Assembly (NCBI GenBank): GCA_011090425.1
Contig: PHGD01000021.1
Coordinates: 1-48,973 of the forward strand
Origin: Nitrospira sp. LK70
Lineage (GTDB): Bacteria; Nitrospirota; Nitrospiria; Nitrospirales; Nitrospiraceae
Direction of reading: 5' to 3'
Length of the DNA: 48,973 bases
Positions 1-8,197 of this stretch are shown here, piece by piece (position 1 is the first letter of the stretch; the number at the start of each line of letters is the position of its first letter). A program made the position numbers and the translations under genes. Under the pieces are notes generated by a model. That model made no database searches, was not told the DNA's origin, and was given only the letters and a program-made list of their open reading frames with translations.

Positions 1-156
1 TTCGGGCTGATTACACAGAGTCTGATGAATCGCCGCCATGTTGGCAACAAAACTAGGGCTGTAGCCTTCTCCACGAAACCCTTGCAGACAGAGGAGGGTA
101 TGGCCTCGAAGACGGATTGGAGTGGAGGACCCGGCGTATATTTTTAGATCGGCCAT
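1..156 (-). CDS. DUF1284 domain protein, 5' part only
   Basis: An open frame begins with ATG at 156 on the minus strand and runs off the left edge of the window without a stop (52 codons seen). The translation has IRLRGHTLLCLQGF near residue 14 followed by GEGYSPSFVANMAAIH. I recognise this as the start of the DUF1284 family, small proteins with a conserved RGHxLLCLxGFRG motif and later cysteines that may bind metal or an iron-sulfur cluster. The C-terminal part lies outside the window, so completeness cannot be judged. Function is unknown. No strong ribosome binding site precedes the ATG. Confidence 0.72.
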   Translation of the reverse strand, partial: MADLKIYAGSSTPIRLRGHTLLCLQGFRGEGYSPSFVANMAAIHQTLCNQPE

Positions 157-267
157 CGCGGAAGGTCCATCGCCATTGTGTCACCGCCTAGCCAGACGAT
201 GCAAATAAACGGGAATTGGGCGTGGCATGGCGTGGGGAGTAGCTCACAGAGATGCACGAAACAAGAT

Positions 268-386
268 CTGACCCCTTTAGGCTTCTCGAGATGCTGAAGG
301 AAGCCTATCGGCGAACCCGCAAAGATGGGGCGGTGGGCGTGGATGGCCAGACGGCGGGCGAGTATGAGACCCACAAAAGGGTCAGG
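268..386. repeat. Imperfect inverted repeat, REP-like
   Basis: CTGACCCCTTTAG at 268-280 faces AAAAGGGTCAGG at 375-386 in inverted orientation, about 95 bases apart and just upstream of the RAYT pseudogene. REP-associated tyrosine transposases act on short palindromic repeats of this general kind, so the pair may be the element's cognate repeat. The pairing is short and imperfect and the link is inferred from position only. Confidence 0.3.
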
Positions 387-404
387 GGCCTTTTATTGAG
401 ATGA
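282..404 (+). pseudogene. Group II intron reverse transcriptase, short N-terminal fragment
   Basis: The frame through ATG 291 reads LLEMLKEAYRRTRKDG then AVGVDGQTAGEYE. That matches the N-terminal region of group II intron-encoded (LtrA-type) reverse transcriptases, where a KDGAVGVDG-like stretch precedes the polymerase domain. Similarity stops near 368 and the frame ends at 402-404. No catalytic YADD region or intron RNA domain V is present nearby. This is a fossil of about 30 codons next to a dead transposase, so the region has collected mobile-element debris. Confidence 0.55.
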
Positions 405-433
405 GGTGATCTTTTAGCATATCATGCACGGTG

Positions 434-1010
434 ATGGGCGGTCCCTTGCGAGCCGTTGTCGGGGGCATGAGCTATCATGTCTTGAATCGTGCCAATGGTC
501 GAATGCCGCTGTGTGAAAATCCAGGCGACCATGGCGGCCTTTGAAAAGGTGCTTGGCGAAGCGCACGACCGTCTGCCGATGCGGATTCCGGCCTACTGTC
601 TGATACCCACCCACTAGCATCTGATACGGTAGCCGTGGCAAGACGAAGATCCTTCGCGATTCATGGCCAGGATGACTCAGATGCACACACAACGGTGGCA
701 TGCCCACCGGCGTTCCGCTGGCGCGGGACATTCCGATCAGGATCGGTTCAAGTCCTTTCCCGTGGAGGCGGACGAACACTTCCTAGCGCTGTGTCGCGAT
801 ATCGAACGCAATACCTTGCGAGCCAACCTTGTGCTTCGTGCGGAAGAGTGGCGCTGGTCAAATCTGTGGCGGAGAGGACAGCGGAGTGCCTCTGCGGTTG
901 CCTTTTTGTCTGAATGGCGGGTGGTTCGGCCTCGCGGCGATTGGCCGATTGGCGCTCGCGCCGGCGATCGAAGGCCTGTGCCCACGGAGAAAATGTCCTC
1001 GGTCGGATAG
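434..1010 (+). pseudogene. REP-associated tyrosine transposase (RAYT, Y1_Tnp), inactivated
   Basis: From ATG 434 the translation reads MGGPLRAVVGGMSYHVLNRA, the typical start of this HUH-transposase family. An extra G at 533 shifts the frame, and the protein continues from 534 as AAFEKVLGEAHDRLPMRIPAYC. In that frame TAG codons lie at 615-617 and 630-632. The first replaces the residue between the two histidines of the catalytic H-x-H motif (normally HWH); the second probably also replaced Trp. The frame then stays open through HTQRWHAHRR, RFKSFPVEADEHFL and LRANLVLRAEEWRW to a stop at 1010. The usual YQGRFKSF tyrosine segment reads DQDRFKSF, so the nucleophile also looks lost. Clearly dead, with no flanking target duplication seen. 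Confidence 0.8.
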
Positions 1011-1119
1011 ATGGTTCGTCTCCCACGTTGCCGATCAGAAGGACGAGGACCTTCCGAACCGGAAGATCGAGGTGTCGCGGCCGGGTCTTCCCTCGTATGA
1101 AACGCACGGTCGGGCGTCG

Positions 1120-1150
1120 TTGACAGAGCACCACTTTCACAATAGTGTGA
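1120..1150 (+). promoter_or_regulatory. vapBC promoter with palindromic operator
   Basis: TTGACA at 1120-1125 and TAGTGT at 1143-1148 are 17 bases apart, a good sigma70 spacing. A perfect inverted repeat, TCACA-ATAG-TGTGA (1137-1150), covers the -10 box, which fits autorepression by an antitoxin or TA complex. A start about 7 bases after the -10 box falls on the ATG at 1155, so the message may be leaderless. Regulation is inferred from position. Confidence 0.6.
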
Positions 1151-1154
1151 TGCC

Positions 1155-1385
1155 ATGGCACATCAGCTGAAGCGACTCTCCGTAGCACTCGACCATCGAC
1201 TGCTGGCCGAGGCGCGGCGATTGACTCGCTCCCGAAGCAAGCGAGCCACGATCGCCAAAGCGCTTGAGGAGCTGGTGAAGCTACAGCGTCGTAAGGCGTT
1301 GGCTCACTCCCTGGGTACTGGCGTGTTCGAAACCACTGAGGCCGAATTTCGTTCTCGCCGCCGTCGTACACATGCCCGCCGTTGA
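1155..1385 (+). CDS. VapB-type antitoxin
   Basis: A 76-residue basic protein starting at ATG 1155. Residues 1-45 (KRLSVALDHRLLAEARRLT, then SRSKRATIAKALEELVK) match the short ribbon-helix-helix-like VapB antitoxins of the DUF2191/VapB type, in which a beta strand and two helices bind operator DNA and the C-terminus wraps the toxin. Its end overlaps the toxin gene by 14 bases (1372-1385), the usual coupling of such pairs. The palindrome over the upstream -10 box is the likely operator. The very basic tail (SRRRRTHARR) comes from the overlap region. The pair looks intact, unlike its neighbours. Confidence 0.8.
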   Translation: MAHQLKRLSVALDHRLLAEARRLTRSRSKRATIAKALEELVKLQRRKALAHSLGTGVFETTEAEFRSRRRRTHARR

Positions 1386-1791
1386 CCTCGACCCACGTCT
1401 CGTCGACACCAGCGTCTGGATTCGCGCCGACCGAAAAGGCCATGAGACCCTCAGAGATCGGCTCAAGGAATTGCTCGTTGCCGATTTCGTCTCGATTTGC
1501 TGGCCGATTCGAGCCGAACTGCTTATCGGTGTCAAAACGCCGGAACGGTGGGAGATCCTTGATGAACAACTGGCAGCGCTGGAACAGGTGTCGATAACGG
1601 AGTCGACGTGGTCGCGGGCTGCTCGCTTGGGGCACATGCTTGCGAGAAAAGGACAAAGCGTTCCGCTGCCGGATCTTCTGATCGCGGCCACGGCGCTTCT
1701 CCAGGGCCTTACACTCTGGACTGTAGATAGCGATTTTAAACGAATCGCCGCAGTGGCGCCGCTGGATCTCGACATATTCGGAACAGCGTAG
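1372..1791 (+). CDS. VapC-type PIN-domain toxin
   Basis: A 139-residue PIN-domain ribonuclease. Visible motifs are LVDTSVWIRAD near residues 10-20 (first acidic residue), RAELLIGV near 46 (Glu), PLPDLLIAATAL near 102 (Asp) and LWTVDSDFKRIA near 117 (Asp). The four acidic positions that hold Mg2+ or Mn2+ are all present. VapC toxins cleave tRNA or rRNA until bound by VapB. The start overlaps the antitoxin's end by 14 bases, so translation is probably coupled. Full length for the family. Confidence 0.88.
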   Translation: MPAVDLDPRLVDTSVWIRADRKGHETLRDRLKELLVADFVSICWPIRAELLIGVKTPERWEILDEQLAALEQVSITESTWSRAARLGHMLARKGQSVPLPDLLIAATALLQGLTLWTVDSDFKRIAAVAPLDLDIFGTA

Positions 1792-1800
1792 CTTATGGTT

Positions 1801-1917
1801 TGCTCTCCATCTGGGCATCCCACGCTGAAGCCTCTCATCAGCCAGTTGACGTAACAAACCAAGAAAGCCGATCCGGGCCAGTGTGATCAAGGGACTTGCA
1901 TCGAGAACGAGAATCAC
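1801..1917 (-). pseudogene. PIN-domain toxin (DUF3368-like), N-terminal fragment
   Basis: On the minus strand, GTG 1917 opens a frame reading ILVLDASPLITLARIGFLGL then LRQLADERLQ, the start of a DUF3368-type PIN toxin. Similarity ends about 40 residues in; the frame stays open only as a long shadow of the opposite genes. The start codon shares bases with the stop of a 33-codon reading frame (1914-2015), the arrangement seen between UPF0175 antitoxins and DUF3368 toxins. The intact VapC gene ends 10 bases before this remnant in the opposite direction, which suggests replacement or rearrangement. Confidence 0.5.
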
Positions 1918-2015
1918 GCGGGTTGAGGAGGCGGCGAAGCGGCAAATGTCCGCAGATCGTCACGAAGGGTCTCTGCGGAATAGTCAAACCAGAGAGAAGT
2001 CATGGGGCCAGGCAT
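1914..2015 (-). pseudogene. Possible antitoxin remnant upstream of the PIN fragment
   Basis: A short frame from ATG 2015 (second ATG at 2003) reads MPGPMTSLWFDYSAETLRDD and ends TGA at 1914-1916, overlapping the GTG of the PIN fragment. Its position fits the C-terminal end of an antitoxin, but it is too short to assign and has no good ribosome binding site. It is listed because the overlap with the toxin remnant is exact. Confidence 0.25.
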
Positions 2016-2150
2016 GAGTAGTGACTTATTCCGGAGTCTCATTGCTCTTCTCCATCGCAATGGGCGCAAGGCATGGCGCTTTCGAGTACCCGTTGTTCGG
2101 TGCAGGCAACGGGTGGACCGTCGTGAGTCGTCATCAACAATGCGGACTCA

Positions 2151-3392
2151 TCAAAACGTTTCATCCCCGGTCGGCTCATAGTGCGGCACCGCGTTCATGT
2201 CGTGTCGCAACTTCGATAACTCGAAATACATGCGGCGCCGGGCTCGGCTTTGATTGCCGAGCGGGCGGTGCTCGGCGATGCAGTGCCACGGGTTGTAGGA
2301 GAGCCGTCGTCCGAACGCGATCTGCGCCGGCGAGTCGAACTTCTGCTTGGGGATGCGCAAGGTGGCCACCGAGACGCGGGGCGACAGCCGCTCCGGCCAC
2401 AGCACCGCATTGTTTTCGAGCGGCATCAGATGAGGATCGGTCTGCAATTGCAGGCGAATGTCCAGCTCGACATCGCCCTGATTGAGCGCGGTGATCATGG
2501 CTTGACGCAGGTAGTCATCAGGCGGCCGCAGCGGCAGACGCGGGATCGGGGTTTTCTGGTTTGATGTAGGCCACACCGAATATTGCATCGCCTGCCCTTC
2601 TCCTAACAGATAGGGCACACAACTGAAGTACGGCGCCTCGAATGGACTGCTCTGCGTCTTGATCCACAGTCCCTGCATGATGAAGTCCAAAAGGTGGGGA
2701 CGGCGAAGATTAAAAAAGTAGTACATCTGCGCATTCTTCAGGCTCTCAAGCTGCAACTGAGCGTTCGCGCGTGTGTCCGGTGTGACAAAGGTCGGCGTGG
2801 ATACGCCGAACATGTCCTGCGTGAACTTCTCTTCCTCCATCAATTTGGGACCGGGAACTCCCATCAGCTTGATGCTGATGCTCATGAACCCTACATCGTC
2901 GATGTCCGGCGTCACGTAGGGGCCTGGGCCGGAAAAGCGGACCCATGCGCGATAGGTCTTGGGTTGCGCGTAGATGCCGTGCCGGAACTGCGGCGGCAGG
3001 CCGTCGTGGACGATGAACTCCGCACGCACGATGCCGTGAGTCTTAGTATTTCCGCCTCGTTCGAATCCGCCCGGCTTCCACAGCCCGCGCATCTGCTTCT
3101 GGAACGAATCGATGATCGATTGAAGCGAGGCCTCTTCGTCCGGTTGGATCCTTTCCTCGGCGATCTTCAGTCTTTCGTTCGGGCGCTGCCAGTTGATCAG
3201 CGCGGTGGTCATGCGCGCGACCGGGTCTCGCAGCACCGCGTCGAAGGGCGGACGCATCCAGGGGTCGATGCGTCGCTGCAGTTGCACCAGCCGCAGTGAT
3301 GTATCGCTGATCCAATTCAGGACTGCCGAACCCGTATCGGCAGGCGGCACCGGGCGGCTCGTCATTGAGCCCAACACGTTCCGTTGCATCAC
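2151..3392 (-). CDS. Catalase-family heme protein (y4iL-like)
   Basis: A 413-residue protein of the catalase-related y4iL-like group. Family marks are KTHGIVRAEFIVHDGL near residues 117-132, whose His119 fits the distal histidine, and the C-terminal AFGRRLSYNPWH, where R362-x3-Y366 fits the RxxxY proximal heme ligand pattern. It then continues AEHRPLGNQSRARR. There is no signal peptide, so it is probably cytoplasmic or carried by a partner. Related proteins are thought to bind heme and use peroxides, but the substrate is unknown. The gene starts inside the stop of the DyP gene (overlap 3389-3392) and is the last gene of the six-gene operon. Confidence 0.8.
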   Translation of the reverse strand: MMQRNVLGSMTSRPVPPADTGSAVLNWISDTSLRLVQLQRRIDPWMRPPFDAVLRDPVARMTTALINWQRPNERLKIAEERIQPDEEASLQSIIDSFQKQMRGLWKPGGFERGGNTKTHGIVRAEFIVHDGLPPQFRHGIYAQPKTYRAWVRFSGPGPYVTPDIDDVGFMSISIKLMGVPGPKLMEEEKFTQDMFGVSTPTFVTPDTRANAQLQLESLKNAQMYYFFNLRRPHLLDFIMQGLWIKTQSSPFEAPYFSCVPYLLGEGQAMQYSVWPTSNQKTPIPRLPLRPPDDYLRQAMITALNQGDVELDIRLQLQTDPHLMPLENNAVLWPERLSPRVSVATLRIPKQKFDSPAQIAFGRRLSYNPWHCIAEHRPLGNQSRARRRMYFELSKLRHDMNAVPHYEPTGDETF

Positions 3393-4912
3393 AACCCCTT
3401 TGAATGTGTCGTCGCGATGTACCGCAAGGTGCGAATACCTGGCAGGAAAAAGTAGGCGCCGCCTTGCACGGTGACGAACTGCGGCAACCTGTTCAAGCGG
3501 CGATCCGGCCCATCGGCTTGCGGAATTGAGAATCCATCAGTGGGGGAGTCTCCCGGGTCCGGCAATCGATGGCCGAGCAGTGGATCTCTTTCGCCGGTGA
3601 GACCGTCAAATTTACTCCCGATCACCCACGCGCTTTGCACAAACTCGAACTGACGCTTGATATTGGCCACAAGGCAGATGAAATGGAGCCCGGTCTCTGT
3701 GCCGGGCGAGGATTGCGTCGCGGACAGCGCTGGCGTCACGTCTGTACCGAATGTTCGTCCACGGCGAAGCAGGCGATGAAAGCGTGTCGATGCGACCAGA
3801 TCTTGATGTCGCGCCGTTGCGTTGAATCCCAACATGCGCCACAGGCGCGAGAGGAGTCCCGGCGGACCGGGTGGCAAGTCTGCATTGCGCGGATTCACGC
3901 GTCGGATGTGGGCGCCCAACGGGCAGCGCAGCCCTCGCGGATCGGCTTCGTACGTGAAGTCATTCAGTTTCAATCGCTGCGCGGGATCGTTGCCGGCGAC
4001 TGAGTCCTCGCTTAGCGCGACCAGAGGTTCGCCGTTTTTCTTCCGGCCAACCATCGCCTCGGCTAGTCGCTCGCGCAAGTCCACATCACCGTCCGCTTGC
4101 CGGTTCAGTTCGCTCCAGAAGCCTTGCACGTCTTGCTGAAGTTGACGCAACACGAGATAGCAGCCGTTGCGTCCGAGGTCGGCTTGGTCCGGCGCGTCTT
4201 CGGCTTTCGGCAGCAGAGCATCGGGGTCACGCCGTGGAGTAAGCAGCGGGCGCGCGGTATAGAGCCCGTATTCGTTGGGATAGCCGAGCAGGAACTCGCC
4301 GAGGCAACTCACGTTGCTGTACTCGAGCTGGTCCTGGTCGCGCACCGGGCGCTTGCGCTCCCAATCAATTTGCGGTTGCGAAATGCCGTCGGCGAATCCA
4401 AACGGCTCCATGCCATGTAAATCGGATGTCGACAGACGTTCGATGCGCACGAATCCGGCCCCGCATTGCGCTTCGATCTCCTGTTCCCATGCCGTCAGTT
4501 GCCCTGAACGGGCATACAGAAGCACGGCGACGTGCGGCATCCGGTTGCCGGTGCCCCATTTCCAACCGCTTGGATCATTGGCGCCGATATCTCCCAGACG
4601 GCGCGCGCGTGCGGCGTCGCTCGCCATGCCGGCGACGAATTCGGCTGAAAACTGCGCGAGCAGGTCTGGGGCGACCTCCAATGCACGCAGTCCTTCGCTC
4701 GTGAATGCGACGTGGAGTGCGGTCTCGGGCAGTGGATCGGCCTTGACGGCGCTCGTTACCGGCGCCTGCGCCAGCCACGTACGCGCCGCGGCCGGATCCT
4801 TGACGCGCAGGAGGAGAAAACAAGCTTCCGTCAGGTGCTTGTACCCGAACCGTATCAGACCCTGAACGTCGTCCAGTTCCACGGCCCTGCCCTGACTCAG
4901 GATTTCGTTCAT
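3389..4912 (-). CDS. DyP-type peroxidase family protein
   Basis: A 507-residue protein with the DyP signature. GFADGISQP at residues 172-180 contains the GxxDG motif with Asp175, the acid-base residue for peroxide cleavage. PLGAHIRRVNPR near 331-342 supplies His335 as the likely proximal heme ligand, with arginines beside it. DyP enzymes oxidise bulky phenolic or dye-like substrates with H2O2. It is longer than most DyPs (about 300-450 residues) and lacks a Tat or Sec signal. Both ends overlap neighbours by 4 bases, so its expression is tied to the membrane protein before it and the catalase-like protein after it. The physiological substrate is unknown. Confidence 0.85.
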   Translation of the reverse strand: MNEILSQGRAVELDDVQGLIRFGYKHLTEACFLLLRVKDPAAARTWLAQAPVTSAVKADPLPETALHVAFTSEGLRALEVAPDLLAQFSAEFVAGMASDAARARRLGDIGANDPSGWKWGTGNRMPHVAVLLYARSGQLTAWEQEIEAQCGAGFVRIERLSTSDLHGMEPFGFADGISQPQIDWERKRPVRDQDQLEYSNVSCLGEFLLGYPNEYGLYTARPLLTPRRDPDALLPKAEDAPDQADLGRNGCYLVLRQLQQDVQGFWSELNRQADGDVDLRERLAEAMVGRKKNGEPLVALSEDSVAGNDPAQRLKLNDFTYEADPRGLRCPLGAHIRRVNPRNADLPPGPPGLLSRLWRMLGFNATARHQDLVASTRFHRLLRRGRTFGTDVTPALSATQSSPGTETGLHFICLVANIKRQFEFVQSAWVIGSKFDGLTGERDPLLGHRLPDPGDSPTDGFSIPQADGPDRRLNRLPQFVTVQGGAYFFLPGIRTLRYIATTHSKGL

Positions 4913-6210
4913 AGCAACCGCAACCAGGCCTCAGCCTGCGTATCAGTCACCTGCGCAAGCTCCAGCCCTTCCCTGATGCGCTGGTTGCGCTTGAGGTCGA
5001 CCAGGGCCAGGCCCGGGTAGGCCCTGTACCAGATCTCTGTCGGCAACTGATGCCGCCGCTGGTAGTTCTTGAACTTGTTTTCAATGCGTGCGCCGCGCGC
5101 GACCAGCCAACGAGTGCGTGGCCAGCCCACGCCGTGGCTAAAAGCGAGATTCAGGCCCCACGCCACCTTGTTGATGAAGTCGTCCATGTAGGCCTCGTGG
5201 CCGCCGTCATAGTTGCTGGTGAAGACGAGCCGGCGCTTGTCATCGAGAAAGGCCCAGAACGCAAAGTGAATCGTCTGCACGCGTGCGAGAAAACCGCGCG
5301 TGAAGACATGGCGACAGGTATAGTCGATCAGCACCAACACCACCGCCACGAGCCAGCGGCGAAACAGCCCCGGCTTGACCGAGCCGAACGCCGTGTACTG
5401 GTTGGTCACGTCGTAGTCTTCCAGCTGTTGCAATTCCAGCAGCGCCGCGCCGTCCGGGGGCGGGCAGATTTCGGCATCGGTGCTCTCTTTCGTGCGCAAG
5501 ATGACGATCAAGAGCGGCGACAGGACAATCAGAAACGGTAATAGGATTAGGCCCGCCAGGGGAATCGCAACGAGATGGAGGAGCTTTGCGATTTGCCAGC
5601 GCAGTGGTGTCGGATCCGGCGGCGTCAGGCCAAGCCTTCCGGCGCTGACTTCAGCATCGACGAAGTCGATCAACTCGCGCCGGAGTTGCTGCGCTTGCCT
5701 GGCCGATGCGAGCGGCGCGCGCGGCACTTTCGCGGCGAGAGCACGTTGCAGAGCGCTTTCCTCCTTGACTTGCCGTACCGTGCGACCGACCCAGTTGATG
5801 TAGTTGGCAGCGAGTCGATGCTGATGCGCTTGCATCCAGGGTAGTAGATCATCATCCGCGTCGAAGCCGTCGCAATGCATGAAAACTCGGCGCAGGCCCG
5901 TAGCTGCCCGCCCTGCCAGATCCGCGATGCACTCGTCTGCCGATCCGTCACAGCTGCCGATAAACGCAAGGTAGACGGGCAGGCTCGGGCGCGGGATACC
6001 GATGTCGCCGAGCGTAGGATCATCCAGCACCACCAGCCGAGCAAAATGCAGCCGTTCGAACTGCCCGAACGGCAGGACCGCGTTCGTCGGGTCGGCCATA
6101 CCAGGCTTCGAATTCATCGTCTTCAGCAGTTCCCGCAGACCCTGTTCCCGGCCTGGCGTGACCTGTGCCACCAGCATGAATTGGGACTGCGGAGTCACGG
6201 CATCACCCAT
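4909..6210 (-). CDS. Uncharacterised membrane protein of the DyP/catalase-like operon
   Basis: A 433-residue protein I cannot name. Residues 10-110 alternate strand and helix (FMLVAQVTPGREQGLRELLK, then FERLHFARLVVLDD and PVYLAFIGSCDG), resembling a dimeric alpha-beta barrel half such as is found in DyP proteins. Residues 207-238 form a strongly hydrophobic hairpin (LLHLVAIPLAGLILLPFLIV onward), giving one or two membrane helices. A further hydrophobic stretch is near 285-300. The C-terminal half has conserved-looking polar blocks such as VFTSNYDGGHEAYMDDFIN. It overlaps the DyP gene by 4 bases. It may anchor or feed the two heme enzymes at the membrane; this is inferred from position. Confidence 0.7.
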   Translation of the reverse strand: MGDAVTPQSQFMLVAQVTPGREQGLRELLKTMNSKPGMADPTNAVLPFGQFERLHFARLVVLDDPTLGDIGIPRPSLPVYLAFIGSCDGSADECIADLAGRAATGLRRVFMHCDGFDADDDLLPWMQAHQHRLAANYINWVGRTVRQVKEESALQRALAAKVPRAPLASARQAQQLRRELIDFVDAEVSAGRLGLTPPDPTPLRWQIAKLLHLVAIPLAGLILLPFLIVLSPLLIVILRTKESTDAEICPPPDGAALLELQQLEDYDVTNQYTAFGSVKPGLFRRWLVAVVLVLIDYTCRHVFTRGFLARVQTIHFAFWAFLDDKRRLVFTSNYDGGHEAYMDDFINKVAWGLNLAFSHGVGWPRTRWLVARGARIENKFKNYQRRHQLPTEIWYRAYPGLALVDLKRNQRIREGLELAQVTDTQAEAWLRLL

Positions 6211-6234
6211 CTCGTGACACTCTTGGCCATCGAG

Positions 6235-8178
6235 TTATCCATGATGCGCTCCCATTGCTTCAGTCGACTCATGACTCAGTGGTAAACAAGCCGGCAAGGT
6301 GTCATAGTCCTGCCGAAGTAAGTTTTCTGGAAGGAATGTTACGCCCCGTTTCTGCTGAATCGCAACCACTGCTGCCTTACGAAGCGTCTGCAAATCAGGA
6401 TGACGTTTCCACTCATCGGGACTAATTCGGTGATGCAAGAGATGCATGGCCGGCGGCATCGGCGCTTCCAGCTGTTCTGGGCCGGCCATGTCCCACATGC
6501 TTAGCCGCACGAAGATCCGATCGGCACATTGCTCTAAATTGGCCTCGACCTCGGTGGGAGACCCATGCAGAAAGTTCGGAGGGAAGCTGTCCGTTCCATG
6601 ATGACAAGCACCACAATACCGGTGTAACAGGTTGTGTTCGCCTGTCAGCGAAGCCTCCGACGCTGCACCTGTTGAGTGATGGGAGGCAACCTCGTCGTCC
6701 ACCGGCGGCGGCATGTCGCGATCATCCAGACAGCAACGAAGGGTTACCGGGGCTCCTAATTGCCGATCAAGTGCAGCCAATAATGTCACACGGCGGAACG
6801 GCTGGTTGGCGAACGCATCGGTTCGGCCCATCAAGGTGTTTTGCGCTACGGCGCGTACCATCTGTTTGAGCCGCTCAGGCTGCCGATGCGCCAGGCGGTT
6901 CAGTCGATGGAGATCAGCCTTGGTGAAGAACTGCGCAAAGGTGCTCAGTACTCGCTCGATTGTCTGTGGAGTATAGGGGACGGTCCATACCTCAAGCGGT
7001 TCGCGAGGTAAGGTAGGCTCGTGCGGCCCGCGAAACAGGGACCGTGGTTCTCTTCCCTCAAGAGCGGTCGCTTCCACCTCACTGAGACCGGGGAACTCGC
7101 TCACTGCGACATACCGAAAGGGGTTGCGATTGGGAATATCCGGATTGGGAATGGCCAATCCATGCGGCCAGTGCGCACGCCATGCGACAAGAAAAGAGGG
7201 TGGCTCGACAGAGTCCTCGCTGGCTTGCCGATCCTGGCCCAATTTCTTAGACAGCGCATATCGAAGTACCCACTCGATCAGTTCGGCTCGACAGCTGATC
7301 GACTGCTCCGGTCGACCGGCCTGTTCACATCCCTCGCGCCAGAGCAGCTGGGCCAGCGAAATCTCATTGGCTCGATCAGTGGCATCATCGAAGGCTTGAA
7401 GCACTCCCACTCCTTGTCGAACGGGAAAGCCGTGATACTGACGACGTTGATGGACAAGCAGGGCGGCGATCTTGGGATTCACGTTGGTTTCGTCCCACAT
7501 GGGGCGGGAAAAGATGGGGCTCTGATTTTGATGACAGGCGGTGCAGAGCGCACGATTGGCGTACCGCACGGTCGGCGTTCCACCGGCACGATAGTCATCG
7601 ACAATCTGGAACTCGAACCGGCCCGCCGCCTCGTTATAGCTGATGATCTCCAATACAGCGGTCTTTTCATGGTAACCGACGAAGAGCCGATCTTTGAGAT
7701 GCATGCCCGATAGACCCAAGGTCGAATCCGCTTCTGTATCGACGGCGAGCACAGCTCGCGGATAGGTAAAGAATGCTCCGTCGCCGGCTCGTCGTTGCAG
7801 CGAGCGATTGACGGGAATCAGCAATCGTTTAAGAGCCGACGCTGTACGTTCGGAGTGGAGTTGAGATTCGATTCGAGCTGCCAGAGCGGGAAACGGAAAG
7901 GGAATGTCGTAGACTTTTTTCCTGCTCACGTTCTTTGTAATAAGGAAATCAAACAACGATCGCCCGATCGGCGGGAGGTTCGTCCCAGGTTCGATCGGAT
8001 CAACAACCCATGGAGGTACTGCCGAATCACGAGATACCGGGGTAGTTGGTTCCGCATAGGGAGTAGCCGCAGTGCTGTAGGACAGCTCCGCATCCTGGCG
8101 GCCACATCCTGAAACACACACAGTCGTCATGAGCAGGCATCCCATGGCAGTTGCCCACCGTCTCGTCATCCGTGTCAT
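6235..8178 (-). CDS. Di-heme c-type cytochrome lipoprotein
   Basis: About 647 residues from ATG 8178; a TTG at 8205, overlapping the previous stop, is an alternative start. A signal sequence (CLLMTTVC) ends in the lipobox VSGC, so it should be a lipoprotein. Two CxxCH heme c sites are visible: CTACHQNQSPIF near residue 212 and CGACHHGTDSFPPNFLHG near 522. The spacing of about 310 residues suggests two cytochrome domains in one chain. Other features are not specific enough to name a substrate. It lies 24 bases before the membrane-protein gene and close behind a lipoprotein gene, so it belongs to the same transcription unit. Confidence 0.75.
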   Translation of the reverse strand: MTRMTRRWATAMGCLLMTTVCVSGCGRQDAELSYSTAATPYAEPTTPVSRDSAVPPWVVDPIEPGTNLPPIGRSLFDFLITKNVSRKKVYDIPFPFPALAARIESQLHSERTASALKRLLIPVNRSLQRRAGDGAFFTYPRAVLAVDTEADSTLGLSGMHLKDRLFVGYHEKTAVLEIISYNEAAGRFEFQIVDDYRAGGTPTVRYANRALCTACHQNQSPIFSRPMWDETNVNPKIAALLVHQRRQYHGFPVRQGVGVLQAFDDATDRANEISLAQLLWREGCEQAGRPEQSISCRAELIEWVLRYALSKKLGQDRQASEDSVEPPSFLVAWRAHWPHGLAIPNPDIPNRNPFRYVAVSEFPGLSEVEATALEGREPRSLFRGPHEPTLPREPLEVWTVPYTPQTIERVLSTFAQFFTKADLHRLNRLAHRQPERLKQMVRAVAQNTLMGRTDAFANQPFRRVTLLAALDRQLGAPVTLRCCLDDRDMPPPVDDEVASHHSTGAASEASLTGEHNLLHRYCGACHHGTDSFPPNFLHGSPTEVEANLEQCADRIFVRLSMWDMAGPEQLEAPMPPAMHLLHHRISPDEWKRHPDLQTLRKAAVVAIQQKRGVTFLPENLLRQDYDTLPACLPLSHESTEAMGAHHG

Positions 8179-8197
8179 GTCGTGACCGATCAGACAT

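Noticed and set aside
748-1917. A 389-codon open frame on the minus strand
   Set aside because: Only its first 40 codons resemble a PIN toxin; the rest is antisense to the vapBC genes and the RAYT pseudogene and has no family features.
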